NCBI GenBank assembly: GCA_002321895.1
Contig: DCMZ01000017.1
Span: 62,001 to 126,000, forward strand
DNA: 64,000 nucleotides
Source: Bdellovibrionaceae bacterium UBA1609
GTDB taxonomy: Bacteria; Bdellovibrionota; Bdellovibrionia; Bdellovibrionales; UBA1609
Direction of reading: 5' to 3'
The position numbers were made by a program, and so were the translations under genes. The notes under the pieces are model-generated. The model ran no database searches, was not told the origin of the DNA, and worked only from the letters and a program-made list of their open reading frames with translations. This document shows positions 32,616 to 42,654 of this stretch, piece after piece (the stretch's first letter is position 1; each line of letters begins with the position of its first letter).

Positions 32616-34901
32616 TCAATTTTCAGGACCCTTCCCACTGGCCTTTTGTCGCGCATCCCAAATTTTAGTTTGGCTTAAATCTCCATAAAGCCATTGATAA
32701 ATAAGGTAGTTTCGCATCACTGCCTGAACATAAAACCTTGTTTCACCCCAAGGCAACTCGTCCATCCAAATTTCATTAGCCGGATCCGAGCTATGTTGTC
32801 TGCGTAAATTGGATAAATCTTTACGAGCTTTAATAAATTTGTACAAATTTCCAATCCCTGCATTATATGCAGCCAAAGTTAGAGGCAAATTGTACTTATT
32901 GGACTTAAGGATCTTTTTAAAATAGTAGGTTCCCATCCTAATATTAGTCTCAGTATCTCGAAGTGTTTCAGGAAATGTATAGCCTTTCAGCTTCAAATCT
33001 TTGGCCACCTCTTTAGCTGTAAAGGCAATCAATTGCATTAAACCAATGGCATTTGCAGAACTTTCGGCATGGGCATCAAACGAACTTTCCTGACGAATAA
33101 TGGCCGCAATTATATAGGGATCTACCCCATTGCGACCAGCCCATTTCTCAATTTTGCTTTTGTGCCAATAGGGAAAGAATCGCTGCAGAGTTTCCCACCT
33201 TAAATACTCAGGTTCATCATATAAAACTTCATTAAATAATGTTATCCCCATTCGCGGATGATCCACCGACATCCATAAATGGGCAAACATCAATTTTTGT
33301 AATGATGTCGTTGGCTCAGGTAGCTGCTGCAACTCTGCTTGTGCTTCTTGATACCAACCACTTCCCCTAAGAATTTGTAGCGCTTCCCAAGATTGCATCT
33401 CTGAATTACCCAACAAAAGCTCTACTAGAGGAAGCTTAGTCCCTTTGAAACTAGGGCCGATTGGAGTTGATGAATTGTGGAGCCTTACCCTCATACCGTA
33501 ATAGGTGAGCGGATACTCTTGAATAAGCTTCGACGCAACCTCTTTGGACTTTTCAACCTGATCCAATTTTAAATAGCTATTCCATGCCCAATATAAGGTT
33601 TGAAGCCCAAAATTCCCCTGATCATTTAAAGCGAGAAGCCTCTCGAAGTAAAAAATGGCCTTGGCATAATTTTCTAATCTATAATAGGTCAATCCCAACC
33701 TAAACAAACCCTCTACAGCCTCTTCAGTTCCAGATGTTTGCGCCAATAAATTTTCGTAGGTGGCTATCGCCTGCTTGTAATCTCCAGTAGTAATTTGCGA
33801 AAGCCCTAAGCGAATTAATGCTTCCCTACTTTCCTCTCGACTCGGTTGCTTTTTTAATGCCATTCGAGATAACAACTCGGCCTCATTGTAGTAGCCTCTC
33901 CAATAGGCTTTACTTGCCATTGAATTTAAAGTAGCTGGAGGTAGCTTCTGAGTGGCCTTCCTCACGCGAACTTTTAATAATGCCAGCCGCCCCTCATTGC
34001 GGGCTAACAAGCCTGTGTAGAGCGATACGATTTGTTTCTCCGTCGACTGCGACCAATAGCTGAGCGGGTATTTGGAGATAAGCTCAACGCCAACCTCTAT
34101 TGCCGAAAGAAGATCACTCGACTGAAGAGCCCTCTGAACTTGATCATACAAGGCCTTCTCTTTTTTAGATGCCACTAAAACGGCATCTTCCTGACGCTGC
34201 TGTTCTGTGGACTTGGAAACCTTTGAGGGAAGGTTCAATTTTGACTGAATCGCGGCTAATTTCTCTCTTACTTCTTGAGAGTCCTTCACCAAAAGACTGC
34301 GCGTATAAAAGGTTCTTGCCTGCTCCAAGTTTTGCTGAATAAAAGCTGCCTGCCCAACTAAAGCATACATATCTGCTTTCTGATCAGAACTCAACCAACT
34401 TAGATTTTTATCAATCTCACTGTACAACTTCCAAGCCTGATTACGATCCTTTTTCACAAAAAACTCTAAGGCTTCCATTTGCGCCCCCATAAAAGCTTCT
34501 CGCAATAATTCCGAATAGCTTTGTCCTGAAAGCCAAGACTTATTCTTTCTAATTACGGCGAGGACATTCATGATCTGACCGGATTGATTAGAGTTTTTTA
34601 ATAAATTCAAAGAACAAGACAATTGCCTTAATCGCAACCAAGGCTCTAAAGCCCTTACTTTGCTGACTGTTGATTGAGACAGCTTATAGCATCGAGCATA
34701 CCGCCCCAGAAATTCGGCCTTTTTAATCTCGTATAAGTTTTTTTCCAATACGGAAGAAGGACCTTTTTCTGACTTTCCAAACTCATAGTGTTCAATGGTT
34801 TTGTCTTTGAGTTTGTCTAAATCAACTACGATGGTTTGAACAGCTGCAAAGCCACTTTGAAACCCAAATAAAACTGCAGCCCCTACAAATAGTTTCTTCA
34901 T
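32616..34901 (-). CDS. slt: Soluble lytic murein transglycosylase (Slt70-like)
   Basis: Periplasmic enzyme cutting peptidoglycan glycan strands. Residues 1-19 are a signal peptide (KKLFVGAAVLFGFQSGFAA). About 550 residues of helical TPR-like repeats follow (for example TGDYKQAIATYENLLAQ, YRLENYAKAIFYFERLLAL), as in the ring of Slt70. The C-terminal SLT domain has IIRQESSFDAHAESSANAIG, with the catalytic Glu in RQES, LMQL and LAAYNAGIGN. It is the last gene of the moxR-bat operon; its ATG overlaps the batD stop (ATGA). A role in cell-wall remodelling linked to the Bat complex is inferred. Confidence 0.94.
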   Translation of the reverse strand: MKKLFVGAAVLFGFQSGFAAVQTIVVDLDKLKDKTIEHYEFGKSEKGPSSVLEKNLYEIKKAEFLGRYARCYKLSQSTVSKVRALEPWLRLRQLSCSLNLLKNSNQSGQIMNVLAVIRKNKSWLSGQSYSELLREAFMGAQMEALEFFVKKDRNQAWKLYSEIDKNLSWLSSDQKADMYALVGQAAFIQQNLEQARTFYTRSLLVKDSQEVREKLAAIQSKLNLPSKVSKSTEQQRQEDAVLVASKKEKALYDQVQRALQSSDLLSAIEVGVELISKYPLSYWSQSTEKQIVSLYTGLLARNEGRLALLKVRVRKATQKLPPATLNSMASKAYWRGYYNEAELLSRMALKKQPSREESREALIRLGLSQITTGDYKQAIATYENLLAQTSGTEEAVEGLFRLGLTYYRLENYAKAIFYFERLLALNDQGNFGLQTLYWAWNSYLKLDQVEKSKEVASKLIQEYPLTYYGMRVRLHNSSTPIGPSFKGTKLPLVELLLGNSEMQSWEALQILRGSGWYQEAQAELQQLPEPTTSLQKLMFAHLWMSVDHPRMGITLFNEVLYDEPEYLRWETLQRFFPYWHKSKIEKWAGRNGVDPYIIAAIIRQESSFDAHAESSANAIGLMQLIAFTAKEVAKDLKLKGYTFPETLRDTETNIRMGTYYFKKILKSNKYNLPLTLAAYNAGIGNLYKFIKARKDLSNLRRQHSSDPANEIWMDELPWGETRFYVQAVMRNYLIYQWLYGDLSQTKIWDARQKASGKGPEN

Positions 34902-36823
34902 ACGTCTCTCTTAAGTTGCGTCGAAAACAATTGATTAGACACTTTGATGGTTTTCGACAGTAGAGCATCCATATCTTTTAATTTTTCTTTCAATAACTTG
35001 GAATCTGAATTCTTACCAATAACACCTTCAGGAGCAAAACCGAGAAGTTCGAAATAAGATAATAGTTTTTTCAGCTCAGGCCCGATCTCTTGTCTCACGA
35101 TAGGTGGAGACATCTCCAACAAGCGATCGATCTCCCGATGAGCCCCTCCTTCACCGCTAATCTCTCCCAATACAAAATAGATAAGGTTGCTGCCCTCAAT
35201 ACCTACATTTCTCCAATCGTTTTCATTGGCAGCCTTTGTAAGAACTGAGAATCTAGCTTTCAGCTTTTCTTGTAATCCCACTGATTTGTTAAACCACCTA
35301 AATTCCGAAGAGGCTTTCCATACAAGTATTAACAACATGAGTAGGAAAAGAGCGCCCCAAATCCCAACACGATTGGCTTGATAAAATCGATCGCTGGTTT
35401 CCATGGTCAAAAGTAGTCCTGGTAATACCTTTTCCACAACAGCGTTGGCAGCCTCTGAAGTTTGCAAAGGCTTGGAAGCAATGATTTGACCATCCTCACC
35501 CGGCAATACATCTATCTCTCGAGCGCCAACAGATTGTTCGTAATATTTTCCGGTACCAGGATTAAACATGGAAAACTTAAGTTCCGGAATTTCCATTTTT
35601 CCCGCGAAACGCGGCACAAGCAGCAATTCAAAGCGCTTAAAACTACGACCCGACTTATAAAACTTCGATTCACTGATTGTGTCGTATAACTCCAAGCCCT
35701 CTGGAAGAGTGAGTTCAGGAAGATCTATTCGCTTCGCATTACCCTGTCCCTCAAACTCCACAATGTAGGAAATTGGACTATTTACCTTGAATTGCTTGGA
35801 CTTCATTTCAGATTTAACAATAAAATTCCCAACAGCCCCTGTGAAGTTGTCTGGGCGACCAGCCGTTGGCAACGCCTTCACAGCAATGGGAATTTCTCGG
35901 CTTTGCTTGGTGACTTCTTTCCGCTGACTTCTGCCCCAAAAAGCATTTGAAGCTACGGTGCACTTCGCCCGATAGGGGTCAATTTTTACATTGCCAGGCT
36001 TAATGGGAAACAAAGCGTATGAAGCCAACAGTGCCCGCCTGTACTGCACTCCATTAACTATATAACCACTTCTAAAATTCAATCGAGTAGCAATCTCGAT
36101 ATCTTCTTTCCAAAACCCATTTAAGCTTGGATATTTTAATGTATCGATCTCAGTTAAATTAACAGCTGTATAAAGATACCATGAAGCAACAACTGATTCT
36201 CCAACATAAGCACTTTCTTTATCCACTTCTACTTGAATAAAAAAGTCTTCTGCATTCTCTGGAAGTGGCTGCTGAATACCTCTCCCGGGCAAACCTCTTC
36301 GTCGCAAGAGTTGGTTAAACAGATCCATTTCCTCATCCATAGCTTGGAAGGGATTGCTACCTCGTGAACGCGGACGCCCCATGGGCTGAGCCAATCTACC
36401 ATTACCCTTAATCACCGAGATTTGCTGCGGACGAGTCAGCCGCGGCTGTCCATCAACAACAACCTCCACTGGCCCCATCTTGGCCACGCCTTCGCGCTTC
36501 GGTGCGAGTAAAAAAGTATAGGTAATGGAATGTTTGGTTGTGAATTGTCCATTTGAAAATGATGCGCTAGTTGATTTAGCGGAATTTGAATTTAACAAGT
36601 CAAAATCATTAAGGCTGGGTAACCTAGGCGCGGAAACTGAGATATTTGAATCCGCTGTAACATTTATTAAAAAATTCACAGTATCACCAACTGGCACTGT
36701 CTTACGATCAAACTCTGCCGAAATTTGAACCTGACCCCAAGACACTAATGGATTTAAAGTGAGAATTAAAAAGGGAATTAGAAGTTGAAATAATCTTAGA
36801 AGGACCTTACCAGTCTTTGTCAC
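34898..36823 (-). CDS. batD: BatD-like protein
   Basis: Large periplasmic protein of the Bat (Bacteroides aerotolerance) system. After a signal sequence (LLIPFLILTLNPLVSW) there are repeated beta-sandwich segments (VQISAEFDRKTVPVGDTVNF, DFFIQVEVDKESAYVGESVV, FTGAVGNFIVKSEM) and a C-terminal transmembrane helix (IWGALFLLMLLILVWKA) with a cytoplasmic tail. The frame begins at TTG 36844, but AAGGAAAG before the GTG at 36823 makes that the probable start (641 residues). It overlaps batC by 17 bp. The molecular role of BatD is not settled. Confidence 0.9.
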   Translation of the reverse strand: MTKTGKVLLRLFQLLIPFLILTLNPLVSWGQVQISAEFDRKTVPVGDTVNFLINVTADSNISVSAPRLPSLNDFDLLNSNSAKSTSASFSNGQFTTKHSITYTFLLAPKREGVAKMGPVEVVVDGQPRLTRPQQISVIKGNGRLAQPMGRPRSRGSNPFQAMDEEMDLFNQLLRRRGLPGRGIQQPLPENAEDFFIQVEVDKESAYVGESVVASWYLYTAVNLTEIDTLKYPSLNGFWKEDIEIATRLNFRSGYIVNGVQYRRALLASYALFPIKPGNVKIDPYRAKCTVASNAFWGRSQRKEVTKQSREIPIAVKALPTAGRPDNFTGAVGNFIVKSEMKSKQFKVNSPISYIVEFEGQGNAKRIDLPELTLPEGLELYDTISESKFYKSGRSFKRFELLLVPRFAGKMEIPELKFSMFNPGTGKYYEQSVGAREIDVLPGEDGQIIASKPLQTSEAANAVVEKVLPGLLLTMETSDRFYQANRVGIWGALFLLMLLILVWKASSEFRWFNKSVGLQEKLKARFSVLTKAANENDWRNVGIEGSNLIYFVLGEISGEGGAHREIDRLLEMSPPIVRQEIGPELKKLLSYFELLGFAPEGVIGKNSDSKLLKEKLKDMDALLSKTIKVSNQLFSTQLKRDV

Positions 36824-37586
36824 GTGATCTTTCCTTCCCGCCAAGCTCTTGCTCCTTAGCTCTAATTTTCTGTTCTTGATTTTTAATTTCCTCTAGAATT
36901 CGCTTCACATCCTGTTCAGATAAGTCTTTAGGCTGTTGCTGCTGCTTTTGATCTTCTGGATCTTGCTGATCTTGCTGATCCTGTTGATCCTTTTGCTGTT
37001 GATCATCTTGGTTCTCATTTTGTTGATTAGAGTCGCCGGATCCCCCGCCACCCTGCTGCCAAAGTAATTCTATATTTGTTTTGATCTCATTGGAGGTTGG
37101 GTCCATCTTAAGTGCCTCTTGATAGACCTCTAGTGCTTCTGGAATCTTTTTCATCTGCCCCAATAGGCGCGCCTTATTAAATAGAGCAATAAAACGCAGT
37201 TGCGATTGATCATCCAATAACTCTAAAGCAGTATCGTATTCGGCTAACGCCTGCTCTTCAGATTTTTTTAACTCAAAGGCAAGACCCAGGTTAATATGTA
37301 TATCTGGTCTTTCTGGCGTTTGCCCTAAACCCAATAGAAATTCATTAATGGCTAAATTCAATTTTTCGGGAGAGATGTTCACTTGTGGCGCTTTGGGTTG
37401 TTCTCCAGTCTTTTGAGCCTGCTCTTGTGCCTTCTTTTGGGCCTCTTTCATAGCCTCTTGATACTCCTCCAGCCACTCAACCAAGCTTTCGGCCCCCTCT
37501 TTTGCATGCATATCGGCCCTGAGATCATTGGCTAACGCTACCGAGCTATTCATAAAAAAGAATATTAAAACCCAACGCAACATCAT
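36807..37586 (-). CDS. batC: BatC-like TPR protein with Gln-rich linker
   Basis: A 259-residue periplasmic protein with signal sequence (WVLIFFFMNSSVALA), a Lys/Glu/Gln helix, three TPR units (NLAINEFLLGLGQTPERPDI, QALAEYDTALELLDD, PEALEVYQEALKMDPTSNEI) and a low-complexity run of Gln, Asp and Glu. It ends in a charged tail KDLSEQDVKRILEEIKNQEQ, which is the usual C-terminal motif of the family. It is expected to work with the VWA proteins at the membrane. It overlaps batB by 4 bp. Confidence 0.85.
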   Translation of the reverse strand: MMLRWVLIFFFMNSSVALANDLRADMHAKEGAESLVEWLEEYQEAMKEAQKKAQEQAQKTGEQPKAPQVNISPEKLNLAINEFLLGLGQTPERPDIHINLGLAFELKKSEEQALAEYDTALELLDDQSQLRFIALFNKARLLGQMKKIPEALEVYQEALKMDPTSNEIKTNIELLWQQGGGGSGDSNQQNENQDDQQQKDQQDQQDQQDPEDQKQQQQPKDLSEQDVKRILEEIKNQEQKIRAKEQELGGKERSRDKDW

Positions 37587-38647
37587 CGTGCACTCACCTC
37601 AAAACGTCCCTTCCAAATACGACCAGCGCTTTTTCGCTCACCCATCCAAAGTTCAGCAAGGGCACAAAGAAAACCCAATAAAAGGAAAATTTGATAATGC
37701 TCATCATAATCAACCACTGAGGCTTCTTCAAATCGAGTTTGCTCTAGTTGCTTTAAATCCCGAACTACATTCTTAACAGCACCACTACCAAAAGTATTGT
37801 GATAGAACGCTCCCTCACCTTTACTTGCCAATTCTTTGAGAACAGTTCCTTTTGTCGCTGTCAAAACGGGGTTGTCGGATCGATCCTTCTTATATCCCAA
37901 CAGTTGGCCAGCTTCGTCCCGAATAGGAATAAACCCACCTTTTTCAGTCCCAAACCCCATAGTGAAAATACGAATTCCTTTTTTAGCAATTTCTTCTGCC
38001 GCGACCAATCCTTTTTCTTCGTTATCTTCACCATCAGATGCAATAACAATAGCACGAGTCACTACAGATTCTTCTGAATCTTCTATGCCACCCCTCTGAA
38101 AAGCATCAACAGCTTCCTGCAGAGCTTTACCAAAATCAGTCCCCTGAGAACTTACTGATTCGGTGGATAGAGTTTCTATATACATTCTTAATGCATTTTT
38201 ATCCTGAGTGACTGGAGTCAGCAATACCGCTGAACCGGCAAAAGCCACGATTCCGATTCGATCACCAACAGCCTCATCAACAAAACGCTCCATTTCCTTT
38301 TTCATATAGGCCAAGCGGCTCGGCTTGATATCTTCAGCATTCATTGATTCAGAAACATCGAGCAACAAAACAACTTCTATGCCCTCTGATTTCATTTTAG
38401 CTTTGGCGGTGCCTGACTGCGGGCGAGCCAACGCTAAAACAAAAAAAGAAATGCTCAAACAAACCAAAGTGAGTTTTATCTTCTTTTTTACGGGCGATAC
38501 AGAGGAAAACACGAAACCCATAACCTTAGTATTAAAAGCATTAGCCAATGTCTTAGCCGTCCTTTTTGCATACCAATAATACAAGATAATTAGAATCGGA
38601 ATGAGCCATAAAAAATGAAAGGCCCAAGGATTAGCAAATCTCCACAT
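37583..38647 (-). CDS. batB: VWA-domain membrane protein BatB
   Basis: A BatA/BatB-type protein of 354 residues with helices at the N terminus (FLWLIPILIILYYWYA, LTLVCLSISFFVLALARP) and a final helix (QIFLLLGFLCALAELWMG) enclosing a von Willebrand A domain. The MIDAS motif is DVSESMNAEDI (DxSxS), with the matching threonine/aspartate in ASDGEDN, so metal-dependent ligand binding is intact. It is probably exposed to the periplasm. Its ATG shares one base with the batA stop (TAATG). Confidence 0.92.
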   Translation of the reverse strand: MWRFANPWAFHFLWLIPILIILYYWYAKRTAKTLANAFNTKVMGFVFSSVSPVKKKIKLTLVCLSISFFVLALARPQSGTAKAKMKSEGIEVVLLLDVSESMNAEDIKPSRLAYMKKEMERFVDEAVGDRIGIVAFAGSAVLLTPVTQDKNALRMYIETLSTESVSSQGTDFGKALQEAVDAFQRGGIEDSEESVVTRAIVIASDGEDNEEKGLVAAEEIAKKGIRIFTMGFGTEKGGFIPIRDEAGQLLGYKKDRSDNPVLTATKGTVLKELASKGEGAFYHNTFGSGAVKNVVRDLKQLEQTRFEEASVVDYDEHYQIFLLLGFLCALAELWMGERKSAGRIWKGRFEVSAR

Positions 38648-39654
38648 TAAGGCCCCCTTCTTAAAAAACTATGACTTAGCAAAACGCCAACAAAATAGAA
38701 GGCAAGAGCCCAGATCAACCAGGTGAAAAACTTTTCTTCGTACTTGGTGTACTCATTGCTTTCAATTTTAGTTCTCTCCAACTGATTGATTTCTCCAAAA
38801 ACATTATCAAGAGCGTTCGAGGTAATGGCGCGAAAATACTTACCGCCAGTCTCCTGAGCCATACTCCCCAGAAGAGCCTCATTAATTTTACTATGTATAG
38901 GCCTATAGGTTTTAATTCTTTGACCGAAAGGGTTCACGGTAGTTACCGGCAATCGAGCCTGCCCATCTTTCCCCATTCCAATACTATAAACCTTTATCCC
39001 CTCTTGTTTGGCCAAATCAATAGCCGTCTTTGGATCAATAGTTCCTGAATTATTCTCTCCATCCGTCAAAAAAATCACTATTCTACTTTTCGCCACTGAG
39101 TCTTTCAGACGACTAACAGAATTGGCCAATGCCATACCAATCGCTGTACCCATTTTTATGTTCTTGGAAGTTTTAACTTCCGATAGGTTTTGCAATAGCA
39201 CTGGATAATCTAAAGTCAAAGGAACACGAGTGTAAGATTCTCCAGAAAAAACCACCAGCCCAATACGATCCGAAACTCTCTGCTCAATAAACTCTTTAAT
39301 AGTTTTTTTTGACGCCTCCAAACGATTCTCAGGTTTCATATCTTCTATAAGCATGGAATCCGAAATATCCAGAGCCACAACAATATCAATTCCCTCGACG
39401 TTTCTTTTCACCTTAGTCATTGATTCACGCGGTCGTGCTAAGGCTATGATCACAAAAATAAGAGCTAATACCTTTAATACCCAGGGCACATAGACTAATT
39501 GTGAACGCAGTCCTCTATGGGCGGCCTTAATCACCTGAAGAGAGGAAAACCGCATAAAAGCCTGTGCACTTTTACGCCGAAATAGAAACCATAAAACAAT
39601 CAATCCAAAAAGCGGAATCAAAAGTAAAAAAGCGTAAGCGGAATACCAACTCAT
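38647..39654 (-). CDS. batA: VWA-domain membrane protein BatA
   Basis: 335 residues: two N-terminal helices (YAFLLLIPLFGLIVLWFLF and VLKVLALIFVIIALARP), a VWA domain with ALDISDSMLIEDM (MIDAS DxSxS) and FLTDGENNSG, and a C-terminal helix (TWLIWALAFYFVGVLLSHS). It is a paralogue of the next gene, batB, and the two are probably partners in one complex. The ATG overlaps the stop of the upstream gene (ATGA). Confidence 0.92.
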   Translation of the reverse strand: MSWYSAYAFLLLIPLFGLIVLWFLFRRKSAQAFMRFSSLQVIKAAHRGLRSQLVYVPWVLKVLALIFVIIALARPRESMTKVKRNVEGIDIVVALDISDSMLIEDMKPENRLEASKKTIKEFIEQRVSDRIGLVVFSGESYTRVPLTLDYPVLLQNLSEVKTSKNIKMGTAIGMALANSVSRLKDSVAKSRIVIFLTDGENNSGTIDPKTAIDLAKQEGIKVYSIGMGKDGQARLPVTTVNPFGQRIKTYRPIHSKINEALLGSMAQETGGKYFRAITSNALDNVFGEINQLERTKIESNEYTKYEEKFFTWLIWALAFYFVGVLLSHSFLRRGP

Positions 39655-40616
39655 AGCCCAGCCCCACTCTTCTTATAATTATAGATCAGCCCAGCTGCCT
39701 TTCGGGACATTTGCACTAATTGCTGACAGTCATAAGAAGACATTTTCTCAGGTTCCTCTACAGACCTGTCGATTTCTGATTTCACTCGCCGGATTTCCGC
39801 CGCATGTCTTTGATAGAATCTACGATCTTGCTTTCGAATTTCAGCCAATAATCCAGACACCGAAAGCCTCTCCGCCGGCACCCAAAACATTTGCGTGTAA
39901 TAGTGGTCTAAATCTTTTTTAAGATCTTTACAAAATTTTAGGATCTCTTCTTTTTCTAACTCACCCTTCGATGGCATTCGTTTGGTGAGCTCTCTTGCTG
40001 ACTTATTGAATTCTATAAAAAAGTGCCGATCCCGAGAAGTATCCAATATACCCTTACTCGATTTCAAACCTAGAGCTCGTATCCAAGCTGATTCGGGTTC
40101 AATATTGTAGTTAATGTAAAAATTCTTTCTTCGTAAAATGCGAAAAATTTGGCGCAATACAAAGCCAAAGAGAATGACCCCCAATGAAATTAAAAAAGTG
40201 TAATACCACCAATCCAAACTCGCATGAATAGGACCCAAAGGGCCAAAAGGTTGAGGTGGACCTTTTTGAGGATCTAAAACAGATTTAATCTCAATACCTT
40301 GAATTTTAGCAGGCCAAGACACTCCGGCACCATCCTGCCATTGAAATTTCACCCCATCTAATGATCCCACCTTATAACCGGTCACCGCCGCTGACAAAGA
40401 GGTTGGTGAGTCCGAGAGGACTTCTAGGAGGTGAATTTTATACTCTGACTCCTTATCTAAGTTGATCGATAGGTCCTGTCGAGAATACTCTTGAAATTCA
40501 CCACTGCACTCTAATTTAAAAACACTGCCCACAGTCAGTTTATCCAGGGGCTCATTCATTTCCGCACCACTACAGGTCCAGGCTGGATTTTTAAGATCTT
40601 TTTTCTCGTCAGCCAT
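39651..40616 (-). CDS. Bat-operon membrane protein, DUF4381-like
   Basis: A 321-residue protein between DUF58 and batA. It has no signal peptide. The N-terminal ~130 residues are beta-like (KLTVGSVFKLECSGEFQEYS, SSLDGVKFQWQDGAGVSW-like), with one transmembrane helix (WWYYTFLISLGVILFGFVLR, residues ~142-161) and a helical charged C-terminal half (FYQRHAAEIRRVKSEIDRSV). This arrangement is like the uncharacterised DUF4381 proteins that occur at this position in Bat operons. The start overlaps the DUF58 stop as TGATG. Role unknown but tied to the complex by context. Confidence 0.7.
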   Translation of the reverse strand: MADEKKDLKNPAWTCSGAEMNEPLDKLTVGSVFKLECSGEFQEYSRQDLSINLDKESEYKIHLLEVLSDSPTSLSAAVTGYKVGSLDGVKFQWQDGAGVSWPAKIQGIEIKSVLDPQKGPPQPFGPLGPIHASLDWWYYTFLISLGVILFGFVLRQIFRILRRKNFYINYNIEPESAWIRALGLKSSKGILDTSRDRHFFIEFNKSARELTKRMPSKGELEKEEILKFCKDLKKDLDHYYTQMFWVPAERLSVSGLLAEIRKQDRRFYQRHAAEIRRVKSEIDRSVEEPEKMSSYDCQQLVQMSRKAAGLIYNYKKSGAGL

Positions 40617-41491
40617 CAGCGAAGATTCCTTTGTTTAAAAAATCTTACGAGAGGAGTGACAAAATCTTCGCCCACTGACACGTCTATACGATCCACTGCA
40701 GATAACCTGAGCATTTTCTCTCTATCACTCAGGGTTTGCTGGTACTTTTCTCTATAGCTTTTCTGAAAGGCCGGAGAGCTGGTATCAACGGTGACCAGCT
40801 CTTGAGTTTCAGGATCCAAAATATCAATAAGACCAATGTTTGGAATTGCTGCCTCTGTTGGATCACTAATGACAACAGCTACAGCATCGTGCTTTTTGCC
40901 CAACATCTTTAAACCAGTGTCGAAATTGGAATCAATAAAATCACTAAATAAAAAGATATGCGCCTTCTTTTTTAACGTCGCCTGGAGATGCTCAATGGCC
41001 GTATTCAATGAGGTCTTTGTACTTTTCGGTTTGAAGTAATACAAATCACGCAAAATCCGGTGAACCTGACCTCGTCCCTTTTTAGGGGGAACATAGTGCT
41101 CCACTTGATCCGAGAAAAGTAACAACCCTACAGGATCGTTGTTCCTTACAGCTGTAAAGCTTAACAGCGCAGCTAAATGGTTTATAATCTCACCTTTAAA
41201 GTAAGGGCCACTGCCATAATCACCTGACGCACTGACATCCACGGCCAGCATCACGGTCATTTCCCGTTCCTCATCAAACTTCTTAATATAAGGCTTGCCA
41301 GTTCGGGCCGTCACTGGCCAAGAAATAGCTCGAACATCATCTCCAGGAACGTACTCTCTAAATTCAGAGAAAGTCATCCCCTGACCTTTAAAGGCGGAGT
41401 GGTATTCCCCAGTAAACAAGTTGTTAACGAGCTTACGAGTGGAAATTTCTAAAAGTTTAACTTTCTTTAAAACTTCCGCTGGTATGGACAC
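40616..41491 (-). CDS. DUF58 / VWA-like protein of the Bat operon
   Basis: A 291-residue soluble protein. TRKLVNNLFTGEYHSAFKG, SEFREYVPGDDVRAISWPVTA and KKFDEEREMTVMLAVDVSA are the DUF58 signature, and DVSASGDYGSG is a VWA-like DxSxS site. Proteins of this type work with MoxR AAA+ ATPases as adaptors or substrates. The start is GTG at 41491, three bases after the moxR stop. Confidence 0.93.
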   Translation of the reverse strand: MSIPAEVLKKVKLLEISTRKLVNNLFTGEYHSAFKGQGMTFSEFREYVPGDDVRAISWPVTARTGKPYIKKFDEEREMTVMLAVDVSASGDYGSGPYFKGEIINHLAALLSFTAVRNNDPVGLLLFSDQVEHYVPPKKGRGQVHRILRDLYYFKPKSTKTSLNTAIEHLQATLKKKAHIFLFSDFIDSNFDTGLKMLGKKHDAVAVVISDPTEAAIPNIGLIDILDPETQELVTVDTSSPAFQKSYREKYQQTLSDREKMLRLSAVDRIDVSVGEDFVTPLVRFFKQRNLR

Positions 41492-41494
41492 GAT

Positions 41495-42484
41495 TTATGG
41501 CACCTCAATTTGGCCGAGAACTTCTTTAATAACATCCACTTTGCTCACCTCTTCCGCTTCCGCTTCATAAGTAAGTACAAGACGATGACAAAGAACATGG
41601 TAAGCAATGGCTTTCACATCTTCAGCCGTAACGTAACCTCTACCCCGAATAAAAGCATGCGCCTTAGAGGCCCGAATTAAACTAATGGTTGCCCTTGGCG
41701 ATACACCCACTGAAATAATATGGCTTAAATGTGTTAACCCATAGTTATCCGGCTCACGCGTAGCCATGATCAATTCAACAATATATTGTTTTATTTTATC
41801 ATCCACGTAAATCTGATCAACACGATCGCTGGCACGCTTTAACTCTTCCCTACTAATTACAGTTTCTACTTCGGGAGCATCGTTCCTGGCCATCTTTTCG
41901 AGAATCTCTAGCTCTTCGGCTTTGTTCGGATAGACCACATTAATTTTAAACATAAATCGGTCCATTTGAGCTTCTGGCAATGGATAGGTGCCTTCTTGCT
42001 CAAGTGGGTTTTGAGTCGCTAGTACCAAAAATGGTCGATCCAATTTATAGCTCGTCTCTCCAATAGTGACTTGCTTCTCGGCCATTGCTTCTAGCAATGC
42101 GGACTGAACTTTTGCCGGAGCTCGGTTGATTTCATCGGCTAATACAATATTCGTAAAAATAGGTCCTTTTTTGGGAGAAAACTCTCCAGACTTTGGATTA
42201 AAAATCATCGTTCCTATAAGATCTGTCGGAAGTAAATCAGGGGTGAATTGAATTCTCTGGAAATCCAGTGAAATGGCTTTCGATACAGACGAAATGGTCA
42301 ATGTTTTGGCTAGGCCGGGCACACCTTCCAAAAGAACGTGTCCGCCTGTCAACAGGCCCATCAATATTCCTTCGAGCATTTCTCTTTGACCAACAATCAC
42401 CTTGGAGACTTCGCTCAACGCTTGATCAACAAATTTACTTTCGTGCTTAATGGCCTCATTGAGGGCTACTATATCTACATCCAC
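41495..42484 (-). CDS. MoxR-family AAA+ ATPase
   Basis: Chaperone-like ATPase of 329 residues, first gene of the bat operon. Walker A LLEGVPGLAKTLT, Walker B VLADEINRAPAKVQSALLEA, sensor 1 LATQNPLEQEGTYPLPEAQ and arginine finger/sensor 2 SPRATISLIRASKAHA are all present. The frame extends to TTG 42514, but AGGAGG lies six bases before the GTG at 42484, which settles that start. MoxR ATPases are thought to load or mature VWA proteins such as the BatA/BatB and DUF58 proteins downstream. Confidence 0.93.
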   Translation of the reverse strand: MDVDIVALNEAIKHESKFVDQALSEVSKVIVGQREMLEGILMGLLTGGHVLLEGVPGLAKTLTISSVSKAISLDFQRIQFTPDLLPTDLIGTMIFNPKSGEFSPKKGPIFTNIVLADEINRAPAKVQSALLEAMAEKQVTIGETSYKLDRPFLVLATQNPLEQEGTYPLPEAQMDRFMFKINVVYPNKAEELEILEKMARNDAPEVETVISREELKRASDRVDQIYVDDKIKQYIVELIMATREPDNYGLTHLSHIISVGVSPRATISLIRASKAHAFIRGRGYVTAEDVKAIAYHVLCHRLVLTYEAEAEEVSKVDVIKEVLGQIEVP

Positions 42485-42654
42485 TGCGGACCTCCTAATC
42501 TCACCATTCTCCAATGCTCTCCAGTACTTAGCAATACTTGATCCGAATGTTTATCAGGTTTGAAGCTATATGTCAGAAGCCTCATTTTTAACATGGTCAG
42601 ACGATAGAAGATCCCATTATACTAGGGACTCTTAAAACGGCGGAGATTGTCCTT

